This document shows positions 1 to 6,922 of a stretch of DNA of 23,187 nucleotides, in pieces. How positions within the stretch are numbered: the stretch's first letter is position 1; each line of letters opens with the position of its first letter. The position numbers were made by a program, and so were the translations under genes. The notes below the pieces were generated by a model. It was not told where the DNA came from, ran no database searches, and saw nothing but the letters and a program-made list of their open reading frames with translations. The DNA comes from CAYMWF01 sp964394085 [NCBI: uncultured Gemmatimonadota bacterium] (GTDB taxonomy: Bacteria; GCA-2686955; CAYMWF01), in the NCBI GenBank assembly GCA_964394085.1, contig CAYMWF010000075.1, forward strand, positions 1-23,187, read 5' to 3'.

Positions 1-290
1 TCCATATTTCTTTATCCTTTATTGTTGATTATTTACCAGTTTCTTTATGTATAACAGTGAAATATACAGTTTCTCTTGTTATTGGAATAGGCAGTTGCCA
101 TTGAAATTGGGAAAAGCTGCAACTCAAATATTGAATATTCCGACTGATTTGCTTTGATTTTCGATGTGTGACATTGTCTGGATAGATAGAATCAGTTACA
201 ATCATTTTTCGCAATATCCGTGTTCCAAACATGTATAATTTAAAGTATAGCAACACGTTCCGGAGTGTCAACGAGTTTTTGAAATAAGCT
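1..290. other. AT-rich tract without a convincing gene
   Basis: The first 290 bases are visibly much richer in A and T than the rest of the window. The only open frame of any length is an 80-codon minus-strand frame that opens with TTG, has no clear ribosome binding site and resembles no family I know, so I do not call it a gene. The tract could be a relic of transferred DNA or an AT-rich regulatory region belonging to a gene left of the window. The base composition is what I see; the origin is inference. Confidence 0.4.
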
Positions 291-495
291 GAAATGAGTT
301 ATTCAGTGCCGGCGGATGCGGTGTTATTCAATATTTATGGTTGCAGCATATTCCAATATCGATGACAGCAGCATTATTCAGTAATCCCGGTACCTTTTTT
401 ACGCGAAATCGGTATTCCTTTATGAAAGCTGGTCTCAATGTCCGCATCCATATCGAAATGCGTCTGGATGATCTGTTGCCGGCGATGATGAGTCC

Positions 496-762
496 AGCCG
501 GGCGATGAGGGAGCGACTTTTCGCCTGGCGGATCTAGCGGAGTCATCCGGGGAGGCAGGGAAAAGGGATGGGGCGACACTTCCCGAGCAGAGGATCAGAA
601 GCGCTGATGTTTGAGCTGCGGCTGGGCGGAAAACTGCGAGCGGATGCGAGCAGTTTGGGATGGGAGCAGCGAGTTTCAGCGCTTCCCGGAGCGAGGGACT
701 AGTGGAGCAGGATGACGCAGCGTTCTCCGCAGGGCGGGAAGGCGCTCCCTCATCGCCTGGCT
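496..762. repeat. Long imperfect inverted repeat with internal hairpins
   Basis: Bases 496-515 and the reverse complement of 743-762 match at 19 of 20 positions. The similarity continues inward, with mismatches, to about 549 on the left and 707 on the right (both arms share GTCATCC). The inner part folds too: 598-607 pairs with 676-685 (10 bp perfect), 615-619 with 666-670, and 631-637 with 650-656. The whole element could therefore form one long cruciform or RNA hairpin. The right arm is also found inverted near 22.8 kb. It looks like a non-autonomous mobile repeat of REPIN or MITE type, or a structured RNA; no transposase is present in the window. Confidence 0.6.
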
Positions 763-831
763 TGTGCCGGCGCCCATAGGTTCAATTTTCGGCTTCGAAC
801 AGCAGCCGATGCCGTATGTTCAAGAAATTTG

Positions 832-859
832 TTGTCTTGTGTTTCTGATACAGGATAAT
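832..859 (+). promoter_or_regulatory. Candidate sigma-70 promoter of the thioredoxin-HEAT gene
   Basis: TTGTCT at 832-837 and GATAAT at 854-859 are separated by 16 bases and lie about 90 bases upstream of the ATG at 949. The -10 box matches consensus at 5 of 6 positions and the -35 box at 4 of 6. Found by eye only. Confidence 0.35.
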
Positions 860-919
860 GGGTTCGTCCAAGAGGTGAACGCTGTCGGGACGGGAGATAC
901 GGACTGGAGTTTTCGGAGA

Positions 920-937
920 GCCGGATAGAAATCCGGC
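920..937 (+). promoter_or_regulatory. Leader hairpin abutting the ribosome binding site
   Basis: GCCGGAT, a four-base AGAA loop and ATCCGGC form a perfect 7 bp stem that ends exactly where the purine-rich GGGGGAG (938-944) of the gene at 949 begins. Folding of this stem could affect ribosome access. The pairing is seen; a regulatory role is inferred. Confidence 0.4.
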
Positions 938-948
938 GGGGGAGCACG

Positions 949-1944
949 ATGCTGTTCAAAACGGATCTCGATCGAATCAGGATAGAACTGTCCAGCCTGG
1001 ACAATCCACCGGCTCTGATCCTTCATCCGGCGAAGGAAGATTCGGCTTTTTTTTCGCAAATGACTGCTCTGGCGGAGGAGCTGAAGAACACTTCCGGCGG
1101 CTTAATCGAAGTCGGGCGGGGTGACGGGGCGGGCCTGCCCGGACTCCCGGGCCTGACCATAGAACATCCCGGCCGGGGAAAGATCAACTACCTGGCCCTG
1201 CCCTTCGGCCCCGAAGAAGCTCCCTTTTTCGAGACGCTGCTGCGACACGAGCCGGACGGCACCGAAAACAGCGAGAGTAAATCTTTATCGGAACAAATTT
1301 CTTCCATCGCTCAACCGGCGGAACTTATCGTCTTCATCGCATCGGCGTGCCCGCACTGCCCGGGAGCCGTAAGGGTCGCGGCTTCACTGGCTCTCTCGAG
1401 CCCGAAAATCACCGCCACCATAATCGACGCCCAGCTCTTTCCGGAACTGGCGGAACGCCACGGGGTCAAATCCGTTCCTTTGACCATTCTGGACGGGGAT
1501 TTATCCCTGGTCGGCGTAAGACCGGCCGGGGAGCTGGTTCAGCGTATTATCGAGCGGGGAACCGGGGAGCATGGACTGACGAACCTGATGTCGCTGATCG
1601 AACAGGACCGCCTCGACGAGGCCGCGGATTTTATTCAGGAGGGCGGCCAGGCCCATTTCGTCTCGGCCTGGCTGAGAAGCACGATGAGCTCCAGGATAGC
1701 CCTGATATTGATCACGGAGGAGATTCTCGATCGATTCCCCTCCGCCCTGGAAAAATGTGTCGAGGGTCTTTTCCCCGCCCTCCGCTCCGAAGATACAGCC
1801 CTTCGGGGGGATACCGCCGACCTCCTGGGCCGCATCGGTCATCCATCGGCTGTTCGCGAGCTGGAGAAGCTGCTGGACGACGCCAATCCGGACGTATCTG
1901 AAATGGCGGCTGACGCATTGGACGAAATCAGGGAAAAATCCTGA
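949..1944 (+). CDS. Thioredoxin-fold (AhpF N-domain-like) protein with C-terminal HEAT-like repeats
   Basis: This 331-residue protein has no signal peptide and is probably cytoplasmic. Residues 120-203 resemble the second thioredoxin fold of the AhpF N-terminal domain: a strand leading to C134-P-H-C137, then a cis-proline context (VKSVP, P177). Residues 1-100 may be the companion fold without cysteines, as in AhpF. Residues 270-331 contain HEAT/PBS-lyase-like helical repeats (GHPSAVRELEKLLDD). The likely role is dithiol-disulfide exchange, with the repeats binding a partner. There is no FAD or NADH domain, so this is not AhpF itself. The ATG is preceded by GGGGGAG four bases upstream. The gene stands alone and converges with the sulfatase-like gene, 47 bases away. 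Family assignment is fairly sure; substrate unknown. Confidence 0.85.
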   Translation: MLFKTDLDRIRIELSSLDNPPALILHPAKEDSAFFSQMTALAEELKNTSGGLIEVGRGDGAGLPGLPGLTIEHPGRGKINYLALPFGPEEAPFFETLLRHEPDGTENSESKSLSEQISSIAQPAELIVFIASACPHCPGAVRVAASLALSSPKITATIIDAQLFPELAERHGVKSVPLTILDGDLSLVGVRPAGELVQRIIERGTGEHGLTNLMSLIEQDRLDEAADFIQEGGQAHFVSAWLRSTMSSRIALILITEEILDRFPSALEKCVEGLFPALRSEDTALRGDTADLLGRIGHPSAVRELEKLLDDANPDVSEMAADALDEIREKS

Positions 1945-1991
1945 CAGGGCGAGGTTCTCGACTCATCTGATAGCCGGCCGGCAAAAGAAGG

Positions 1992-3902
1992 CTATTGCAC
2001 GTAACCCAGGGCACGAAGCTGCTCGGCGGCCGCATCGTCAAGGTCGCGGGCTTCTTTTTCATAGCCGGCCTCAGCCGCCGTTTTAATGAAACCGCTCAGC
2101 TTCGAATCGAGCTCGGAGACGAGCGAATCTTTTTCCGCCGCCACATCCCGGGTTTCCAGCTTGTCGACCGTCATATCGTACAGTTCCACCGGGCTCAACC
2201 CGCGCGGATTGTCCTCGTTGGCCCTGATCATTTTCCAGCCCGCCGTCTGCACCGATACCAGGATGTTCCCCTCCAGGTTCTCCTCCGAGTAGACGTATTC
2301 CATCCCGACGTTTTCATTCTCGTCGTAAGCCAGAAGGTTGACCCCCTGGAGGACGGGCGGCATTTCCGCGCCGGCGAGGTGCAGCAGGGTGGGCATCACG
2401 TCGATGGCCTGCACCTGGTATTCGGGCCTGATGCCTTTGTTTATCGCGTGTGGATACTTGATTATCAGAGGAACGTTTATCTGCTCGTTATAGAGGGTCT
2501 GGCCGTGCCACCACCCCTGGTGCTCGTAAAATTCCTCGCCATGGTCAGAGGTCACGACGATAGCGGTATTATCGTAAAGCCTGTTCGCTTTCAGCCATTC
2601 GACGAGCTCGCCCACGTACTGATCGACATGAACCACTTCACCCCTGTAAACCCGCCGGAACTCGGGAGCCATGTCGGCGGGGGGATGCTCCATCGAAACC
2701 CGCGCGTAACCCTTTCCGTTCTCCGGATGCTCGAAATAAGGGTCGTGGGTATCCATGTAGTGGAGGAACATGAAAAATTTCGTGTCCTCTCCCAGCTTTC
2801 CGATCCGGTCCAGCACGTATTCATTAACGATCGATGCATCCTGGTAATAATGCTTGACCCATTTGGCGGTAGAGACCGTTTCTTTGATTTTTCTGAGTAT
2901 CGAGTAGTAGACGAGCTGCGCGGATGAACGGTCCGCATTGAAAAAATAATCGGGCTCCAGGAAGTAATACTCGTCGTATCCCTGGTGAAAATTAGCCAGA
3001 GACGATATATGCGGATTGTTGGCGTAACCCACCGTGTAGTAGCCGCGATCGCGGAGCGCTTCGGCCAGGGTGGTGACATCTCCCGGCAGCGCGTCGGGTT
3101 TCATTACCGTGTTGTGAGTGGAAACGTACAGGGATGTCATCAGCGAGGCGATGGACGGCTTGGTGTAGGATGCCTGGGCGAAGCTGTTCAGGTAAACGGC
3201 TCCGTCCGCGCCGAGGGCGTCCAGGTTCGGACTCAGGTCTTCGGCATCGAAGCCGTAACATCCGAGATAATCGGCCCGCAGAGTGTCTATGATGATGAAG
3301 ATGATGTTCGGTTTATCCGCCAGTGCCGCCTGGGCGTCGACCTGCAGCTCCCCCTCCTGGGACATCTGTTTCGAATTGTAGATCTGACCCGCAACGTGAA
3401 TCGGTATGAAGAGCACGATGAGGAATAAAACAGTCGCGAGACGCATTTTCGAAGCAACGTATCCGGGTTTTTCCTGGATCCGGTTCAAAACCGCTCGGAT
3501 TACGAAGAATGCGAGCGCGCAAACCAGCAGGATCACGAGATTGAGCCACATGGGAACCGCTCTCTCGTGGAGCACGTCCCTGTAGACCCTGAACCGGCCT
3601 ATGACAAGAAAATTCAGGGCGAAAAAGGATGCGAAACCGAAGGAGAAGACCCGGCTCGCCAGGACATCCCTGCCGGTAAGAAGACCCAGGACCCCCAGCA
3701 GCAGCCCGAGGCCGAGGCCGAACAGCAGGCCGAAAAATCCGTACATGACCATTCCGTATGAAAAAATCGACGGGCCGATTCCGGAATGCCCTGTCATGTG
3801 GACGGCGCCCTCCGTCAACCCGACCAGAACACCGCCGAGAAGCCCGCCGAACAGAGAATTCAATACACGCCCTCTGAATCCTGTATGCTTGTCTGTAACC
3901 AT
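1992..3902 (-). CDS. Membrane-anchored sulfatase-fold (alkaline phosphatase superfamily) enzyme
   Basis: The 636-residue product starts with about five transmembrane segments (roughly 13-36, 44-76, 84-104, 117-138, 155-175), followed by a sulfatase-fold catalytic domain that should face the periplasm. Metal-site motifs are IIDTLRADYLGCYG (D206) and TSDHGEEF (D453, H454). Where sulfatases carry Cys/Ser-x-Pro-Ser-Arg, this has T247-K-P-S-I, so formylglycine cannot form. A Thr nucleophile is known in lipid-headgroup phosphotransferases such as LtaS and EptA. The protein ends in the tail LRALGYVQ shared with neighbours. I chose the ATG at 3902, which has GGAG six bases upstream, over a GTG at 3923. 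It is the last gene of the minus-strand cluster. Phosphotransferase or phosphodiesterase activity is more likely than sulfatase, but unproven. Confidence 0.88.
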   Translation of the reverse strand: MVTDKHTGFRGRVLNSLFGGLLGGVLVGLTEGAVHMTGHSGIGPSIFSYGMVMYGFFGLLFGLGLGLLLGVLGLLTGRDVLASRVFSFGFASFFALNFLVIGRFRVYRDVLHERAVPMWLNLVILLVCALAFFVIRAVLNRIQEKPGYVASKMRLATVLFLIVLFIPIHVAGQIYNSKQMSQEGELQVDAQAALADKPNIIFIIIDTLRADYLGCYGFDAEDLSPNLDALGADGAVYLNSFAQASYTKPSIASLMTSLYVSTHNTVMKPDALPGDVTTLAEALRDRGYYTVGYANNPHISSLANFHQGYDEYYFLEPDYFFNADRSSAQLVYYSILRKIKETVSTAKWVKHYYQDASIVNEYVLDRIGKLGEDTKFFMFLHYMDTHDPYFEHPENGKGYARVSMEHPPADMAPEFRRVYRGEVVHVDQYVGELVEWLKANRLYDNTAIVVTSDHGEEFYEHQGWWHGQTLYNEQINVPLIIKYPHAINKGIRPEYQVQAIDVMPTLLHLAGAEMPPVLQGVNLLAYDENENVGMEYVYSEENLEGNILVSVQTAGWKMIRANEDNPRGLSPVELYDMTVDKLETRDVAAEKDSLVSELDSKLSGFIKTAAEAGYEKEARDLDDAAAEQLRALGYVQ

Positions 3903-3924
3903 CTTTTTCTCCAAGAGTTTCACC

Positions 3925-3947
3925 TGCGCCCGTTTCCGCCGGGCGCA
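3925..3947 (-). promoter_or_regulatory. GC-rich hairpin in the leader of the membrane sulfatase-fold gene
   Basis: TGCGCCCG and CGGGCGCA form a perfect 8 bp stem around a 7-base loop, 22 bases upstream of the ATG at 3902 and inside the 130-base gap after the flippase-like gene. No T-run follows on either strand, so it is more likely a processing, stability or translation-control hairpin than a terminator. Confidence 0.4.
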
Positions 3948-4032
3948 TGGACCGCTGGAACTTCGCTCCCGGTCAGCCCGGGGGCGACAATTTCACCGGA
4001 GAATATTCTGATCTTCCCTTCAATGAGTAATT

Positions 4033-5058
4033 TCAGCCTGTGGCGCCGGCCGGGGCCGCCCCAGCCGATTCCCGCATTTCTTTCATCTGCTCCTTGTAAT
4101 CGGTCCGCCTGGTCAGGAATATCACGGCACCGATTATGTTCACGGAGATCGATACGAAATATACCATGGTGGCGGACAGCATCATGGCGGTTCTGGCGGT
4201 TGAATCAGCCCCTGCCACTACTCCCAGGTTGTCGAGCAGACCCATGAACGCACCCTCACGAAGACCGATACCCGCAATCGACAGCGGTATCATCGTTGCG
4301 ATCTGGGTCATGGGCCCCACCTTGAGCACCTCTCCCAGAGACAGTCCGGCCCCGAGAGCAAGAGAATTGGTAAAATAAGTCAGGAACCAGAAGAGATAGA
4401 CCACCAGCCCGAAAAGAATAGCGGTGAACAGGCTGCTTTTCTTTGATCCGTAAACCGTGACCCCCTCGATCATCTTGGTCAGGGGACCTTCTATCTTTGC
4501 TTTCAAGGGAAAATTCAAGTTGAGAATTATGCGGAATAATCCGGGTGCGAACAGGAGCAGCAGGGCAAAAATCAGCAGCACTCCGAAAAAGGCGCCGAAT
4601 ACGTAGAGGAATTTTACATCGATGGTGCCTGAGAAGAACGGCAGCGTCGCCAGAACGAGTATGCTCAGCGAAAAAAATGTGCCTATCATCTTCTCTATCA
4701 GCACCACGGACACCGAAGCTTCGGCCCTGCCCGTATATCGAGCGATATCGTACGCCTTGTAGGCTTCGAGACCGACACCCGTGGGAGTGAACGTTCCGAG
4801 AAACCGTCCGACCATGAATGTCTTGACGATATGGGGAAACGGGACCCTGAGATCCTGCCCCGTCAGCAGAACGTTCCATCTCAGGATCGAAAAGAAAATC
4901 GCTCCCACCTGCATGAGGAAAGAAGCGGCGAACCAGCCCGGATTATGCTTGAAGGATACTATTATATCATCGAATCCGATCTGGAACTTTTTAAAAATCA
5001 AGAACAGAATCGTGACGGTGACCAGCACCTTCACGACCGTTACGAGATGTTTTTTCAT
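4033..5058 (-). CDS. Flippase-like integral membrane protein (LPG synthase TM / UPF0104 family)
   Basis: This 341-residue, very hydrophobic protein has about eight predicted transmembrane helices. It carries hallmarks of the lysylphosphatidylglycerol synthase transmembrane family (COG0392, YbhN/AglD-like): an RWxxLL motif near residue 60, PTGVGLEAYK near 93-102 and PLSIAGIGLREGAF in the second half. Family members include the flippase half of MprF and proteins encoded beside glycosyltransferases, so lipid or lipid-linked sugar translocation is a reasonable inference. There is no soluble aminoacyl-transferase domain. The ATG has AAGGAG upstream. It lies 48 bases downstream of a cytoplasmic AP-superfamily gene and upstream of the membrane sulfatase-fold gene, which suggests it moves a lipid substrate or product of those enzymes. 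Confidence 0.88.
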   Translation of the reverse strand: MKKHLVTVVKVLVTVTILFLIFKKFQIGFDDIIVSFKHNPGWFAASFLMQVGAIFFSILRWNVLLTGQDLRVPFPHIVKTFMVGRFLGTFTPTGVGLEAYKAYDIARYTGRAEASVSVVLIEKMIGTFFSLSILVLATLPFFSGTIDVKFLYVFGAFFGVLLIFALLLLFAPGLFRIILNLNFPLKAKIEGPLTKMIEGVTVYGSKKSSLFTAILFGLVVYLFWFLTYFTNSLALGAGLSLGEVLKVGPMTQIATMIPLSIAGIGLREGAFMGLLDNLGVVAGADSTARTAMMLSATMVYFVSISVNIIGAVIFLTRRTDYKEQMKEMRESAGAAPAGATG

Positions 5059-5106
5059 CCTTTATTTCTCCTTGCAGACTTTCTTGAGGCCGGTTTCTCG
5101 AATGAG

Positions 5107-6780
5107 CTACTCTATGTATCCCAGGCCCTTCAAGCGCTCCCTGATGTCTTCATCCTCTTCTTCCGAGTAGGTGTCTTCGCGGGTTGCCGCGGTATAATCA
5201 ACCGCCGCTTCGGACGACACCGGGTGAGAATTCATATATTCGGCAGAAAAGGCGTCTTCCACCACTTTTCCATCCATATCATCGGGAACGGGCAGGCCGA
5301 AAGCATGGAGGATCGTGGGGGTGATGTCGGGAATATTCGCTCCCTCGACCTTGTGCCCCTTTTTAAAACGGTCTCCCAGGGCCATGAAGATGCCGTTCTG
5401 GCGGTGAAAACCGTTCGCGATATTCTCCGATGTGTCGAGCCAGCCCTTGTGGCCGAAATGCTGCCTGGCGAGGTAAGCGTATTCCTTCGCCCTGAACACG
5501 ATATCCGGCGCGTATTTCACCTGGTCGCCTTCATAGAGTTCCTCGCGGTATTTGACCCAGTCCATTATCCGTTCGCCGGTCTCCGGATCGGTAATCTCCT
5601 CGAAAGTTTTTTTGATTCGCTCCCTGAGTTCGTCGTATTCTTCGGGGGTGACTGTGGCTTCCCTGCCCTTGGTGCCCGTATTGATGTAGACGCCCTGGCA
5701 GGCGATCGAAGCGAAAAAGGCTTTCGTATTGTCCCAGTCTATGGTCGACTCGAGCTCATCCTTAAGAGTGCCGCGGGTTTTTCTCACCCTGCCCCGCACA
5801 AAACTCTGCAGCGCATCGGGAATCAGTGCTTTAACCGCAGGATGATCGTTCATCTTCATCGCCCACATGAAAAGGTTCTTTTTCCATGATTCGGATTCGA
5901 CCAGGGAAAGGAGGCCCATTTCCTTCAGGATGGTGTTCGCGTTTATCCAGGCGTGGGTCGGACCGAGACCGTGATCGCTCATGACGAGAAGATCGGTCTC
6001 TCTGCTCTTTTCCAGCCGGTCCAGAAGTTTTCCGACCATGCCGTCGAGAAGGATATACGCATCGCGGATATGCCCGCGGATGGCTTCAGAGTGCTTGAGG
6101 TCGTAAAACTTGCTCCCCGGCTGCAGGTATTTCGCGAAAAGGTGCCCGATCCGGTCGGGAAGTATAAAAACCATCCAGAAAAGATCCCACTCGGTATTGT
6201 CCCAGAGCCAGAAAAATGCATCCGCCCGCTTTTTGAAGGAGTGTTCCAGGTCCTCGAAAAATTTCACGGCGTCCTTGTAGAACTCGACGTCGTATTGGGG
6301 AATATCGATATTGACGACATATTCGCCGATTCCGTCAAGCATCCGCTGCTTGAGATCGCCCGGGTACGTATAGTCGGAATCCTGACCCGGCGTCATCATT
6401 CCCGCCACCATGAACCCGTCCAGCTCCACCGGCGGATAAATCACGGGGAGATTCACCACCCCGCATTTCAAACCGTGGCCATTCAGAATTTCCCAGATCT
6501 TCCTGGCCCTGATCGAATTGGAATTGATCAGCGGTCGCCGGGCGTCGACGAAGTATGAATCGCGAAAGTCGAATACGCCGTGTTTGCCCGGATTCTTTCC
6601 GGTGATGCTGGACGTCCATGCCGGCGGCGTCGTTGCGGGGAGAGTCGATTCGAGGTTGCCGGTGACCCCGTTCTGTTCGATACGCTTGAAATTCGGCAGC
6701 GACCCGTCATCCATCCACGGCTGTAGAATATCGAAAGTTCCGCCGTCCAGACCCAGCAGAACCACTTTTCTGTCACCCAT
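5107..6780 (-). CDS. Cytoplasmic alkaline phosphatase superfamily enzyme (type I phosphodiesterase/NPP-like)
   Basis: The 557-residue protein begins directly with the first metal-binding strand (VVLLGLDGGTFD, D12) and has no signal peptide, so it should be cytoplasmic. T51 in TPPAWTS is the expected nucleophile, followed by GKNPGKHGVFDF. Further metal motifs are PDRIGHLF, SDHGLG and FHRQNGIF. This is the COG3379-type relative of nucleotide pyrophosphatases and phosphodiesterases. The C-terminus has an acidic linker (YSEEEDEDI) followed by RERLKGLGYIE, almost the same tail as on the APS-kinase-like protein in the cluster. The ATG has AAGGAG five bases upstream. It sits between the lipoprotein AP gene and the flippase-like gene. 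The substrate cannot be read from the sequence. Confidence 0.87.
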   Translation of the reverse strand: MGDRKVVLLGLDGGTFDILQPWMDDGSLPNFKRIEQNGVTGNLESTLPATTPPAWTSSITGKNPGKHGVFDFRDSYFVDARRPLINSNSIRARKIWEILNGHGLKCGVVNLPVIYPPVELDGFMVAGMMTPGQDSDYTYPGDLKQRMLDGIGEYVVNIDIPQYDVEFYKDAVKFFEDLEHSFKKRADAFFWLWDNTEWDLFWMVFILPDRIGHLFAKYLQPGSKFYDLKHSEAIRGHIRDAYILLDGMVGKLLDRLEKSRETDLLVMSDHGLGPTHAWINANTILKEMGLLSLVESESWKKNLFMWAMKMNDHPAVKALIPDALQSFVRGRVRKTRGTLKDELESTIDWDNTKAFFASIACQGVYINTGTKGREATVTPEEYDELRERIKKTFEEITDPETGERIMDWVKYREELYEGDQVKYAPDIVFRAKEYAYLARQHFGHKGWLDTSENIANGFHRQNGIFMALGDRFKKGHKVEGANIPDITPTILHAFGLPVPDDMDGKVVEDAFSAEYMNSHPVSSEAAVDYTAATREDTYSEEEDEDIRERLKGLGYIE

Positions 6781-6802
6781 GTTTTCTCCTTATCGGGAGC
6801 CT

Positions 6803-6814
6803 GCCCCCGGGGGC
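6803..6814. repeat. 12 bp GC palindrome upstream of the AP-superfamily gene
   Basis: GCCCCCGGGGGC is a perfect palindrome 22 bases upstream of the ATG at 6780. A second short inverted repeat in the same 142-base gap, CACCG/CGGTG (6890-6910), lies just after the stop of the lipoprotein gene. It could be an operator or a stable RNA fold, or chance in GC-rich DNA. Confidence 0.3.
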
Positions 6815-6922
6815 GCGCCATTCCAGCGTTTTTGTCGACACGGAGTGTTTCTTATTCCCCGCGTCCTCGTCCATGTCCATACACCGCCGCACCGGTCTGC
6901 CGGCACGGTGAACACAGTTATA

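Noticed and set aside
29-271. 80-codon minus-strand open frame in the AT-rich tract
   Set aside because: TTG start, no clear ribosome binding site, no recognisable domain, and atypical composition.
328-579. 83-codon minus-strand open frame across the left arm of the inverted repeat
   Set aside because: It runs through the repeat, whose symmetry explains the lack of stops, and the peptide looks like translated repeat DNA.
1970-1995. ATAGCC/GGCTAT inverted repeat between the convergent genes at 1944 and 1992, as a bidirectional terminator
   Set aside because: Only 6 bp with a 14-base loop, no T-run on either strand, and it overlaps the stop codon of the minus-strand gene.
1995-2927. Long plus-strand open frame (310 codons) opposite the membrane sulfatase-fold gene
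   Set aside because: It is the complement of a gene with clear catalytic motifs; its peptide has no domain logic. The same holds for the other long plus-strand frames at 4831-5889, 6518-7843, 9621-10646 and 21704-22636.
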